This document shows, piece after piece, positions 10,475-22,417 of a DNA stretch of 64,000 nt. This DNA comes from Diplosphaera chodatii (lineage: Eukaryota; Chlorophyta; Trebouxiophyceae; Prasiolales; Stichococcaceae): the NCBI GenBank assembly GCA_032358165.1, contig JAALGY010000038.1:2480001-2544000 (forward strand), in the 5' to 3' direction. Position 1 is the first letter of the stretch. Each line of letters opens with the position of its first letter. The notes below the pieces were generated by a model. It searched no databases. It was not told the DNA's origin and saw only the letters and a list, made by a program, of their open reading frames with translations. Made by a program: the position numbers and the translations under genes.

Positions 10475-13400
10475 TCAGATTAGGTCAGCCACATTGAGCG
10501 GCATCTCATCGATCTGCGGGCATTGGCAGGCAGCATCAGTACTTGCATACATGTATGCAGTATGCCCTGGATTTATGGTATGCAGAAGGGTATGAGGAGG
10601 CGCCTGCTTATTGAACGTGCGGAGCACTATGGGGTGTGGCACACCTGTGTGCTGTAAAACTGCTCGATATCCCGCAGGATGCGGATGTCGTCACTCTTCA
10701 CAAAGTTGATCGCCACACCCTGCAGGGACAGGTTACAGCATCATCAAGCACACTGCAGACACATCGGCACATGCAGCTGCTTATGACTGGGACCGGATGC
10801 AACCCCGGTGTACTATAGTCGCCAGGCATCAACAGAGAACAGGGCGCCACGCTCATCCTGCGCCTGTGCGTGGGAGGCTCATGCAGTACATGTGCGCACG
10901 CTTCAGCGACACGCGGGCCCACCTTGCGTCCGTAGCGGCCCGAGCGGCCGATGCGGTGGATGTACAGCTCGCGGCTGTTGGGCAGGTCGTAGTTGATGAC
11001 CAGCGACACCTGCTGCACGTCCAGGCCGCGCGCCCACACGTCGGTGGTGATCAGCACCCGCGTGGCGCCGCTCCTACACATCAGGGGTGCCACAAATGAG
11101 ATGGGGGCAGTTTCCTGCACTTGCATGACAGTGACCTTTTGTTGCCCGACACTGTGATTACCATGAGCAAACGCAGCGTGTTGGGTCCCCTCGCAGCGCA
11201 AGTATGGATTTGGACATGCAAACTTGTGGCATGCCAATGACATGCAGGCGCCAGCCTGCCTTGGCGGCGCTGGACTTGTCACAGACCCCACCTGAACTCG
11301 CCCATGATGGCGTCGCGCTCCTTCTGCGGCATGTCGCCATGCATCGCCGACACCGTGAAGTTGTTCTGCCGCATCTTCTCCGTCAGCCAGTCCACCTTCC
11401 GCTTGGTGTTGCAGAAGATGACGGCCTGCAGCCATGCCGTCACCACTTGGTGGGCTTGCCGGGACCGGCACAATTGCTGCCGTACAAGCACAACCATGTG
11501 GACAGATGTGAGTGACGTGCCACAGCCAGCGCGGACTGCTGTTGGCAGACAGTCCCTAAAGAGGACGTCACAACTTCGCATCCTTCCCGCAACACCGTAC
11601 ACTGTTTCAATTGTCCGTGCACCGTGGCAGGCAGGCGCACCTGCGTGATGGTGAGCGTGTCGTACAGGTCGCACAGGGTGTCGAACTTCCACTCCTCCCG
11701 CTCCACAGCCACGAAGAACTGCTTGATGCCCTGCAGCAGGAAGCAGGATGCAACGGTGGGCGCGGGTGAGAACCACCACCAGACCAACGAGCGCCAACAA
11801 CACAAGCAGCAAACTTGCTCTGTTGAAGGTGTGTGTGCAACCCGTGGTGCTGGGCTTTCAGTTCAGCGCTCGTGACATGCGGCGCTAGGGACGGGCAGGG
11901 CATACTCCGCACAGTCACTGATGCGAGCCTGCGGCGTCGCAGGCGTCCCGAAACCCTGGCTGGTCAAGACCAAACCCGCACCTCCAGCGTCAGCTCATCG
12001 CGCTTGACAAGCACGCGCACGGGGTCCGTCATGAACTTGCTGGTCATCTCCAGCACGTCGTGCGGCAGCGTGGCGGACACCAGCACCACCTGCGTCTCCG
12101 GCGGCAGGTACCTGCGGCGATGATCGTAAGGGACTATGATGCTATGCGGGACACAGTCCCTTCATAAGGGATTATCACAAGGGATTCATAGGGACTGTGT
12201 TCCCGCACGGTCGCCCGGCGCAAGCCCATGGTCCTTTGGCGACCATGGATGTTGTGCGGCGATGCGGCCGGCACAGGTGATATGGCAGCTGCAGGGGGCC
12301 TCGCAGCACAAGCAGTGGAAGGGCGCCCTTCATCTGCTGGCATCCCCGGCGGCCCCCGCCCAGTCCCGCAGCACCGCGCACCTGTACACGTCGTAGATCT
12401 GCTCCCGGAAGCCCTTGGCCAGCATCTCGTCGGCCTCGTCCAGCACCAGGACCTTGATGTCGCGCGTCTGCAGCACTCGGCGCTTGATCATGTCGAACAC
12501 ACGCCCGGGCGTGCCCGACACAATCTGCACGCCCGCCTCCAGCCGCCGGATGTCCTCGCCTGCGGCAAGCAGGCGCACAACCTTGGCAGAGCTGGGTCCA
12601 CCTTTGACGCTGATCTGTCTGAAATTTCATACATGCTGCAGCACGAGTGTGTGCAGTCACCGTGCTGCCCGTGACCACTGTTTGAATGTGAACATGGAGA
12701 CGGCTTCGGCATGTTCAGCGGAGATGGGGACAGAGCATCACAAGCAGGCCTCCTCATGATGTCTCTCAAGCGCGCACCGATGGACTTGCCGCCGATGCAG
12801 CAGTGCGCGCGGACCTTCATGAACTCGCCCAGCGCCATGATGTTCTTCTCCGTCTGGCTCGCCAGCTCGCGCGTCGGCGACAGCACCAGCGCCTGCGGCC
12901 TGCGCACATTGCTGGCAACGTTAGTGAGCCACATACACGAGCTCAGGCATGACCACCGTCTGATTGGTCCATCCGGCTTTGCGTGTGTTGCAACAGGGTG
13001 GTCCACACGCATACGTTGGCAGAGGCCGCAGCCAGAGCACAGGTTTCTGAAGAGCCGAAGCACGGTGTTCAAAGACCGCACGAGTTCTTGTTGCTCTCCA
13101 GGGTCTGGCACAGCGCGAGAGCAATCATGGACGTCTTGCCCGTGCCGGACTGCGCCTGTGCAATCACATCCCGCCCTGCAGCCAGCGGTGCACAGGCATC
13201 AATGCAGGTTGCTGAGACATGAAGGTGAGCGCAGTCGGCCTGCTACCTGCCGGAGACTCCCAGCACTCGGGACCCCACCACAACATCGGCAAAACACACC
13301 AAGTTGTGCTGTACGTCGCTGACCTTGTGTGATGGGCAGGATTGCGCGCTGTTGGATGGCGGAGGGCGTGGAGAAGCCGAACGCATACACGCCGCGCAGC

Positions 13401-13707
13401 AGCGGGTCCCGCAGCTTCATGCCCTCGAACGAGTTGACGACCTGGTGGTGGAGACATCGTGAACCCTTCAGCAGCCAGCAGTTGCGAGTTCCCCTGGATG
13501 TGCGCAGGGGCCAAAGCAGCTCCACCGATCAAGCTTGCGCATGCCCTCAGCCAAGCATGCCTGCAACTGAACATTAGAATTCAGAGCGGATGCCAGGCCG
13601 TTCCGGCCCCACGCCGACTGCTGCTTCCGCACCTTGACACCCTTGCTGGTCTCAAAGGACACGCCCTCCTCGGCATCGAACTCCCCGGGCGGGGGCGCCG
13701 GCCTGTG
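10475..13707 (-). CDS. EIF4A3: DEAD-box RNA helicase eIF4A-III (exon junction complex)
   Basis: ATP-dependent RNA clamp at the core of the exon junction complex, acting in the nucleus and in mRNA surveillance; fitting for an intron-rich genome. Exons from high to low coordinate carry [19 protein letters not shown] and [12 protein letters not shown] (Q motif, 13330-13450); [18 protein letters not shown] (motif I, near 13120-13170); [47 protein letters not shown] (DEAD box, near 12410-12455); [16 protein letters not shown] with [13 protein letters not shown]; then [18 protein letters not shown] and [14 protein letters not shown] (near 10925-11075). It ends [19 protein letters not shown], then the typical last exon [12 protein letters not shown] with stop at 10475. 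The [17 protein letters not shown] exon (13634-13707) is not the first; the initiating exon upstream was not found. FxxFxDMxL-type subfamily residues favour eIF4A-III over eIF4A-I. Confidence 0.95.
12145..12207. repeat. Long inverted repeat in an eIF4A-III intron
   Basis: Arms 12145-12160 (TGCGGGACACAGTCCC) and 12191-12207 (GGGACTGTGTTCCCGCA) are complementary over 16 pairs with one bulged base, enclosing a 30-base loop. The loop has repeated AAGGGATT words. It resembles a small MITE or a structured intronic RNA. Confidence 0.7.
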
Positions 13708-13710
13708 CAC

Positions 13711-14904
13711 ACGCAGACATCAGGTGCCGATAAGGTGTGTATACGATGAGCAGCAAAGTTCAAAATCCTTTGAAGCTCTGCTGCGCTTCTGATCCAGCAG
13801 CAAATCCTACACACTTAAGCACCATGCACACTGCTCCCTGTTACGCAGGACGAACAGCATACGGATGGAGGAAGAGACACACTCGCAAGCATATCAGACA
13901 CCCGTCGTGTCATGTCAGGACAGGGCTGCTGCGTGTGCAACCTGCGAATGCTGCTGCAGCAGTGGCAGCCATGGAGCAGCAGGGGTCTCTGCACAGCGTG
14001 CAGCCCGGATATACATTCGGAGATGCATTGGTGCACTAGGTGCAGCTCTGGCACATAGGCGCAGCTGACAGCACTCCTCCCGCACACAGCTGCCCAAGTT
14101 CGTGGCGCCATGCCAAGCATTGCAGTTCGACAACCTGACACCCTGCTTCACCAGCCCTGACACTGTCTTATGATAGCCCTGCTGCCTATCAGTGACCCAT
14201 GACAGCCTCCAGCGACAACACTGCCGGTTGCCCGATTGTCTCTGGCACCCCATCGGATATCGCTGCAGGTGTCATGCGAGGGTCCCTGTTGCTGTCATGC
14301 AACTGCGCCATCAGGCCAGCAAACGCAGTGTATTATTGGCATGTACCTGGCGGCCATGGCAGCCTGCGCAACGGCTCACACGCTGCCTGCAGCCGCTGTG
14401 CCCTCCTGAATCCTGCTGCACCACTCTCAGCGCTTTGGCACGGCGCAGCTGCCGATACTGTCTTGTCACGATAAGTCTTCGTCTGAGAAGTACTCACGAT
14501 GTCCACAGCAGGCGATGTGTCCGATGTGGGTGGGCTGCCGAAGTTGGTGCTTTCACTGACACCTTCGGCTTCATGTTGTAGTTAGTAGCATGTACTATTC
14601 CACTCATCTGCTAAAGTACATGCTGCTCATGAGCCCAGTTTGGCTTGCACTACTACACACATTGTAACACCGTTGCGCGATCCACAACGGCCAACATTCA
14701 ACAGCAGGATATTTGGCTGGTGGCAACGTCTGCGACACTGGCAAAGGCCACTGCGGGGCAACCTCGAAGCTGGACACATCCAAGCGCTGACTACCGAGCC
14801 CTTGCAGCACAAACGATTGTTGTGCACCACAGTGCTGCCCACAGTCAGCAGTACCGGCAGCGTTGTAAGCCGCAGCAGCTGCGTGGGGCGCCCGCAGGGC
14901 GGCC
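13711..14904. other. Intergenic region between divergent genes
   Basis: Expected to hold the promoter and missing first exon of the eIF4A-III gene (-) and the promoter of the PP2A gene (+). No individual exon or promoter element could be assigned. Confidence 0.4.
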
Positions 14905-17363
14905 ATGGGGCCTCCCATACCTGACCCCAGCTCGTATGGCGAGCTCGATGAGCAGATCACCTGCCTCATGCGCTGCCAGCCCCTGCCGGAGGCCGACGTT
15001 AAGGCACTGTGTGACAAGGCGCGGGAGATCCTGGTGAGTGTTGCGGCTCCTGCATCGGCCAACCTAAGTGACAAGCAAAGTCGATCAACAACTTTGCGCA
15101 CCCCGCTGGGCCCGTCCAGCGGGGTGACTGCCGCTGACAGCCGAGACATACCGAGATGATCGTGCCCAAGGCGATAACGGTGCAAGGCATGCCTGGCATG
15201 ACACCATGCATCACGACGCTGCGCTTGGAGGCCCCGCTCAGCTTGCAGCATGGCCCGCATAGCTGTTACCATTGCTGCAGTGCTTTGCCTGTACCTGCAA
15301 CAGCTGCACACGTCGGCGCTCGTCCACCTCTGCAGCTAATGTGCTTTTGCACCTGGCTGTTGGCACAGCACAATGCTTTTCCGCGTGCAGATTGAGGAGA
15401 GCAATGTGCAGCCGGTGCGGTGCCCAGTCACCATCTGCGGCGACATCCACGGCCAGTTCCAGGATTTGCTGGAGCTGTGCCGCATTGGCGGCAACTGCCC
15501 CGACACAAACTACCTGTTCATGGGGGACTACGTCGATCGCGGGTGAGCGGCACTGACTTGCAGGGTGCTAGGACCCTTTTGTTCTGCAAAAATCCTTGGC
15601 AGATGCATGATATGGGGCCGCTCAGTCAGTCAGTGTGCTACGCTGCACTGCGTTGACATCAGTGCTATTGCATGCTGCTAAGTAGAAAAGTTCATCCTGT
15701 GGTGCGTTGCCCACAGATACCATTCGGTGGAGACAGCCAGCCTGCTGGTGGCGCTCAAAGTGCGGTTCCGGGACCGCATCACCATCCTGCGTGGCAACCA
15801 CGAGTCGCGGCAGATCACCCAAGTGTGAGTGGGCCCTGCAGCTTGCAAACCAGCACTATTGCAAGGCGGCATTTATTGTCGACTCCAAGCCAAATGTGTT
15901 GTGAGCTCAACATGTGACACATACCTTTGCATGGAAGCTGCCGAACCCTGACGCTGCGTATGTGTAGGTACGGGTTCTATGATGAGTGCCTGCGGAAGTA
16001 CGGGAATGCAAATGTTTGGAAGTGCTTCACGGACCTGTTCGACTACCTGCCCCTCACCGCACTCGTGGAGAACCAGGTGCAACCAGTGGCAAATCTTTTG
16101 CAGCCTGCTGGCCACCTGCAGGCGTTTTTGTTGACTGACTGTCAGCACACCAGCGCTGTCTGCCCCACCTAGTTGCAGCCACTCGCCTGCAGCTGCCCCG
16201 ACAGTCACAGTTACAGCAGGCTCCCGCAACCCCTGCGCAGGTGTTCTGCCTGCACGGCGGGCTGTCGCCAACTCTGGACACCCTGGACCACATCCGCGCA
16301 TTGGACCGCGTCCAGGAGGCAAGTGCCCATTGCAATGCGGCTGCCAGGAGGCACTTTCACCCGAGGGTTTCTCTGGATCTGCTGCTGACGAGTGATGCTC
16401 ACATGCTTGCATCTTGGTGCTCGACTGCCACGGCGGCCTTGACATGCCAACTCGATGGAACTGCGTCAGCAGGTGCCGCACGAGGGGCCCATGTGCGACC
16501 TGCTGTGGAGCGACCCAGACGACCGCTGCGGCTGGGGCATCTCGCCGCGCGGCGCGGGGTACACCTTTGGCCAGGACATCAGCGAGCAGGTGCGCCGCTG
16601 TGGTATGTCGTGCCTGTCGTTGCAGCGGTGTGCCGCAGCTTCGTCTCCCCAAAAATTCGGCATCCGCATGTCGGGCCGCGACCGCACATGCGCAGCTGCT
16701 GACGGCGTGTCCTGTCTGACGCCACAGTTCAACCACACCAACGGTCTCAACCTGATCGCTCGCGCGCACCAGCTGGTCATGGAGGGCTACAACTGGTGCC
16801 ACGAGCAGAATGTGGTCACGATTTTCAGCGCGCCCAACTACTGTTACCGCTGCGGTGAGGCACCCTGCCCATGCACCACCTCGTCTTGACTGCAAGCCTG
16901 ACGACAGCAATCCATGCTTAAGGGTCCTGAGTCTCATTGCGAGCCACCGTCCCAGCTGCCCCTGCTTTCACGATGACAGCCCCCTCGGCAGCGCATATAC
17001 CAGCCTTCGTCAATGACTTTGTGACACTGTGGCAGGCAACATGGCGGCAATCATGGAGGTCAGCGAGACCATGCGCAAGGGCTTCCTCCAGTTCGAGCCT
17101 GCGCCGCGGCGTGGCGAGCCCGAGGTAGGTTGCGGTGCACTTTGGGTGTTGTCTGGCTGAGCACACGTGCAAATCGCCTACAGTTGATGTCGCAGTTGCC
17201 GAGCAGTGTGTGATTGCAGTCAACGATGTCACTCAACCGACTCTTTCAGAGGCATTTGCAGAGTTTTGGGTTGAAAGAGTGCACATCCTGCTGCGTATGG
17301 AGAACAAACACATGCAATGTAATCATGCAGGTGACAAGACGGACCCCTGATTATTTCCTGTGA
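14905..17363 (+). CDS. PP2AC: Protein phosphatase 2A catalytic subunit
   Basis: Metal-dependent Ser/Thr phosphatase catalytic subunit, which works with scaffold (A) and regulatory (B) subunits. Nine exons fit in phase: 14905-15033, 15391-15542, 15717-15824, 15968-16076, 16241-16318, 16473-16589, 16728-16854, 17036-17124 and 17331-17363. Metal-binding motifs are complete: [30 protein letters not shown], and the later HGGLSP and [31 protein letters not shown] is the usual substrate-groove segment. The protein ends TRRTPDYFL, the conserved tail that is carboxymethylated and phosphorylated in other organisms. The start [18 protein letters not shown] aligns with the usual N-terminus and length (about 310 residues). 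The fifth intron starts GCAAGT at 16319, so it is a GC-AG intron if VQE|VPHEGP is joined correctly. Near-certain identification. Confidence 0.97.
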
Positions 17364-17467
17364 GGCGGGTGGAGTACGCCCTGAAGTGCGGAGGGATAAG
17401 CTGTTGGGCGCATGACGAGCGGCTGGTCGGACAGCTGCCTATGACCGTCAGCGGCTTGCTGATAACA

Positions 17468-17472
17468 TGTAA
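17468..17472 (+). terminator. Putative polyadenylation signal TGTAA of the PP2A gene
   Basis: TGTAA lies about 105 bases after the PP2A stop codon. This pentamer is the usual chlorophyte poly(A) signal. Assignment is by position only. Confidence 0.45.
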
Positions 17473-17703
17473 CCAGCACCACGCCGTCTGATGCGTGGCT
17501 GCACTAGGACCAGTAAACAAAGAAGTCTGGGTCAGCAGCTGCTGCCCATTCCTGCTGCATTACCGTGCTTTGGCATTGCTCGTGCTGCGGTATATCCTGA
17601 ACGATCGGCCTCTGGGCTGGCTTGGACTGGCTGTGGTACTGAGCCTAGGCAGGGCAGTCCAGATCCCACGAACATGGCATGCTGATGAGGCTGTCATATC
17701 AGC

Positions 17704-20700
17704 TGTCTCAACTACATCCAGGCTTCCAGAGACCTCGCACGGCTGGAAGGAGATGTCATCAGTCGCACGTACAAGCAGTCCACCAAACAGGTGCAGCCCT
17801 CACAACCGCTTTCCATGCTCGAGGACTGACGCCCTGCTTGATGTGTTGAGGCTACGTTGCGTGCGTACAAGCGTCTAAGGCCAGTTGATCATGATGCTGC
17901 GTGTGCACCCTGTCATGTACAACGGCATTCGCAAAGCCACGCACCTCTGAACAGTCGGCAAAAGGGAACAAGGATCAGCCTTAGCATACAGTGTACCGCA
18001 GAAGCGTGCGTCTGCGCGATCTTGGCTTTGGTGGGGCACCTACAGTGCAACAGGGCTTCACATGACGAGGCCGCTGCCTGAGGCACCAGCATCGACTGGT
18101 GCGTCGCCGGCAGAGCAGTCAGAGCCAGCTGCAGCGTTGGGTTCCCGGCCGTCGCTGGGCACGCCGGTCGAGGAGCAGGCTGCCAAGCGGCTGCAGGCTG
18201 CATACCGCGGGCACATGGAACGGCGGTCCAGCCACGGCCTGGCCCTGCACAAGGACCCTGACAAGGTGCGCCGTGCACGTCACCGGTTGCTGAACTTGAC
18301 AAAGTGTGCTTTGCAAGATGCACTCATCTGCCGTCATACCCCAGGTAGAACAGGCCACATGAGGCGACAGCCTGGCAAGATCCGGTCGGCGGAGGGTTTG
18401 ATCTGCTCATGATGCTCATGATGCAACTTGCATTGCATTCACACGATGACAGGCGTGGTTTGGGGTGGTGGACGAGCTGACCGGCAATGCGTCTGCCGGC
18501 AAGTCCAAGTGGCGGCGGGTCACGCAGGACGCCAGCATCGTCGGCCGGGTACATTACATGCCCCCTACTGCAAGCACACCAAGGCCACTGCCGCTGCACT
18601 GCCCGAGTCGGGGAAACCAAGCGACTATCCTGTGTCACTACAGGGCAGTGCCGCCAGCGAGACCTCCCTCATGCTGAAGAAGGAGCACTGGTGCGTGCCA
18701 ACCACCGATGGGTCTGTATGAAGATGCTGGACTTGCAAGTGCTGCCAGGTGCATGCAGTTGCAGTCCACAAGGCATATTGACTCGTCTGCATGACCGCAT
18801 AGGCTGGAGGCCACAGACAGGCAGCATCGCTATGGAAGCAACCTGGCGCCGTACCATGCTGCATGGTCAAACTCCCCGTCACCGCAGGTGCCGTCCGATC
18901 CTAATGCATGTCTCACGCAGCATTTTGAGGCCCTTCCTGCACAATTTCGCGCCTTTTCAATCCTTGTCGTTTGGCAGAACCACTGCAACCCTTTGGCAGC
19001 CGTGTCTTGCACCCCTGCGGGCGTCACCGCCACCAGACTCTGGTACCGGCAGCATGAACCATACTCTGTCGGTTCGAGGGTCGTCGCGCTGCTGCAGAGC
19101 TTCTTCCACTGGCTGGACGAAGGCGATGGCGCAGATATGGACCTCCCAGATGTGCCGCGTGCAAAGCTGATGTCGGAGACTCTGCATGTGGGTTCTGTTG
19201 AGACCCCTAAAATTCATGTGTGAGCAGCTCACCGCCACCTGACGGAGCATGCAAAGTCAGCATACTGGAACGATCAGCTTTGTGTATCGGTCCCGCGGAG
19301 TTCATACCTGTATGCACCAGGCGTTTTGTCCACTTCATGCCGCAGTACTGCAGCCGGGATGAGCGGGACGCCACGGCAGCCGAGGTCGGCACCGGCGGTC
19401 TGCTGCGGTACGTCGGCACCGGCGAGCCCGTGCACACGCTCAGCGCCGAGGACTCTGCGATGCTGGTGGGTGCCAAGGTCCGCCGGCCGCTGCGTCCCGT
19501 CGAGCGGCCGCTGCACTGTGCCACCGGGCGGAGCAGCCCATGTGCTGTGCAAACCGCTGCCGCGCTTCCAACGCAAATCCGGACAGAGGGGACGAGGCCT
19601 CGAGAGGGGTGCATCTCTCATCGCAGGCAGAGGATCCGGAAGAGTGGCGGCAGCTGGAGCAGACCGCTGCTGCCATGGCGCGGGGCGGCGATGCCAACGC
19701 ATCTGAGGTGCGGCACCCGCGCGCTGGATGCTTGCCCGCTGCATGGATTGGTCACCGCAAGGGCCATGTAGGCGGTGTTCGAGCAGGTCATTTTTTTCTG
19801 CCTAATCCGTCTTGGCTGCGCTGCAGGAGGAGAAGAAGGCGATGAAGAAGCGGCGCAACCAGAACAAGTGGATATTCGTGACCAGCGCGGACATGAAGCA
19901 GTTCTACATTGCCGCAAAGGCGAGCGCCGACTGGCGACTTGGTGCTCCTTTGCCGATGCGGCGCTGTTGTCAAGTCAAACAATCCTGCATGGTACCGAAC
20001 CTGGCTTCAGCGGGCCTCCACGCAAACTCTACAGGAGAAGGGCCGCTTCCAGCACAGCAGCTTCCTGGCGGGCGGGGCCGTGGGCGCTGCAGGGCAGATC
20101 TGCGTCGACCACGGCCACATAGTGAAGATGGCTCCCATGTCAGGTGCAATGGGAAATCACACCTCAAGAGACACGTGGCGTATCGATGAAACGAATTTTG
20201 GGTGCGTTGCGGATGGTGGTCCGGCTGCTGGCACATCACCAGCATCCTCCAGCCCTGTGTTCGGCTTGATGTAATAATCTCTGTGTGAGACGCTCAGGTG
20301 TTGCACAAAATTCACAGCTACCCTGCTGTGCTGCAGCACCACAGCCGCCCAGCTGAACGCTGCCAAACCTGCATGCTTGCCATGGTCCAACACGTGTGAC
20401 GATGCCTTCTCGTGTAGGCCACTACGTGCCGAGCCTGTCTCACTACGTGGCCTTCCTGGACCGGCTCACGGCTCTGGGCGTCGACCTGTCAGAGGTGGGC
20501 AGCTGGAAGCAGCCGGGCACTGTCAGCTGCCTGCTTGCTTCAGCGTCATAGCCGTTGGACTACGACTTTTTGGGGTGGCCTGCTGCTCCGGAGGCTGAGT
20601 GCCGAACATCCGCACCAGATTAGCGACCCTGCGTTTTCCAAGTTCATATAAGCTATGCGACTTGTCCATGTGACCACATTTGCACCATCCACACATACCT

Positions 20701-20821
20701 CCTGCTGGCTGCGCAGGCGCTGCTGCTGAACCCCTTCGACGAAGAGCCCCCGGCGGGGTGCCGCCACGAGCTGCGGCGGGCGAGGCTAGATGCGCTGGAC
20801 GACAAAGAGCGGCACTCGTAG
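17704..20821 (+). CDS. IQM-like IQ-motif calmodulin-binding protein
   Basis: Member of the plant IQM family, Ca2+-independent calmodulin binders implicated in signalling; biochemical activity is not established here. Exons include LNYIQASRDLARLEGDVISR (17704-17795), the IQ motif AAKRLQAAYRGHMERR (near 18180-18225), and AWFGVVDELTGNASAGKSKW (from 18453). The IQM core follows: LWYRQHEPYS; FFHWLDEGDGADMDLPDVPR (near 19095-19155), matching the FFYWLDxGxG signature; and YCSRDERDATAAEVGTGGLL. Then come KWIFVTSADMKQFYIAAK (19866-19919), GRFQHSSFLAGGAVGAAG (near 20040-20095) and GHYVPSLSHYVAFLDRLTAL. The last exon ALLLNPFDEEPPAG ends with a stop at 20821. The first exon and true start are not fixed. 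Order and spacing of motifs make the family call solid. Confidence 0.82.
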
Positions 20822-21461
20822 GCAGCCAGCAGCAGGCGCTGGCTTGCCCCGCAGCATCTGGCCAATGCACAATGGACCTGGTTTTTACAACACTTGGCGG
20901 CACTGGCAGCACCGATGCACTGGACGAAGCAGCGCAGCAATGACAGCCTTTGACAACACTGGCAGAAGCAGCGCCAACCTCAAGAGGAGGCGGAGTACAC
21001 ATGGTTCTACGCTGAACAAGAGCGATGCTGACAGCGTTTCACATTGCTTCCGGTCACTCTGAACTGGATCCTACTTCTGCAGCGCAATGGCGTTGACTGA
21101 AAGCATCCACTTACGTCCCGCATATCAGCTGCTTGCTTGTTTCAGGACATCAGCGTTTGTTATTTGCTTGCTCGAGGGCACGAGTTTAGGGTTTCACAGC
21201 CTTCCTGGCTCTTTACTGCGTGGTGAGGCGTGACAGTGATTGCCACGGAACCAGCATGGCACGCACAGCACCCTCTAATAGCGCCGGCACCTGCAGCTTG
21301 TGCCGGCGTTACATAGTGGTGCCACAGCACCATGAGCTTCAGCACCCTGCGGCGCTCAGTTGGTCGCCGCTGCGGTCTACAAGACTCTGACATGCACCGC
21401 AGAACGCGTCGCATCTGCAGATTTCTGCAAATGTTCACGCTGAACAGGCCATTGCCTGCCG
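20822..21461. other. Intergenic region
   Basis: 3' flank of the IQM-like gene and 5' flank of the AlaRS-like fragment. No exon, RNA gene or repeat was recognised. Confidence 0.4.
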
Positions 21462-21974
21462 ATGCAGCGCTTTGATGACGCAGCGGCAGCAAAGTACCCA
21501 GCTGCAGCGCGGTTCTTTGCCACGCTGTATGCAAACCCATCGTTCGCAGCTGTTGCGCCCGCGCAGCGGCCAGCCAAGGCGTTCTCATACCATGACAACG
21601 GGCAGCCCTCGGGCGAGGGGGCCCACCCGCTGTCACCTGAGATGAGGGCATCATACGGAGCCCTGCCCTGGTCAGGTGAGAGCACCTCATGTCAGATGTC
21701 ACTCAGCATCAGCAGTCACTGCGTGCACTGCGCACGCCCGACGCACGCATGTGCAGCTGAAACATATCTCCTGACGGATATCATGATGGCGCCAAATGCC
21801 AGCTGTGTCATCCAGGCAACCGTGTGCGTCAGGCATTCCTGGAGTTCTTCGCCAACCGTGGACACACAGTCGTGCCATCGTCCAGCGTCGTGCCGCACTC
21901 AGACCCCACGGCTGCTGTTTGCGAATGCGGGCATGAACCAGTTCAAGCCCATCTTCCTGGGCACCCTGTCATCT
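21462..21974 (+). pseudogene. Truncated, frameshifted alanyl-tRNA synthetase N-terminal fragment
   Basis: Two exons resemble the start of alanyl-tRNA synthetase. The first (21462-21674) ends EMRASYGALPWS at a GTGAGA donor. After a CAG acceptor the second reads GNRVRQAFLEFFANRGHTV, then PSSSVVPHSDPT. The class II motif 1 region continues as LLFANAGMNQFKPIFLGTL, but in another frame: one extra G near 21909-21911 separates the DPT codons from CTGCTGTTT. The expected next segment (CNTQKCIRAGGKHNDL-like) and the rest of the enzyme are absent, and an opposite-strand gene ends at 22418. This looks like a partial duplicate or relic, not a working synthetase. A sequencing error could explain the frameshift but not the missing body. 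Confidence 0.72.
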
Positions 21975-22417
21975 GGGTTGAACGAGAGTCCGCTGGGTCA
22001 GGATGGAATGTCAGCCGACATGCAGCTACCGAGGTTGATTGCCTGATTCCAACTATGTACATCAAATCACCAAAGCTTCAAGTCAGTCCCAAGTTCGTTT
22101 TGCATCACTATAGGGTGCAGCAGTCTCCCCAGTCACATGCGCTGACACGTGTGCAGCGTTGAAGTCATGTTGAAATACTTCCAAGCCCCTTCATTGCCAT
22201 CGATGCTGATCAGTGCCAGCAATCCTGCTGCTGCTCGTTGCTCTTGCCACCTGCTGTGGCCCTTCCGAACGCCGGTTGCAGGGGCCAGACACTGTGGACG
22301 CGGCTGGGAATTGCAGCTGTATGCACGCTGTAGCAAAGGATGCGACCATGGGGGGCCATGCGCCGCCACTGAGCGCTGCTGGCGCCATGGCCGCACAATA
22401 TTTAATGAAACCTGGGG
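21975..22417. other. Intergenic region between a pseudogene and a convergent gene
   Basis: Contains the 3' flank of the glycosyltransferase gene (-). No remaining alanyl-tRNA synthetase exons were found. Confidence 0.4.

Noticed and set aside
15873..16937. 354-codon open frame on the - strand
   Set aside because: It lies opposite the phase-consistent exons of the PP2A gene and has no recognisable domain.
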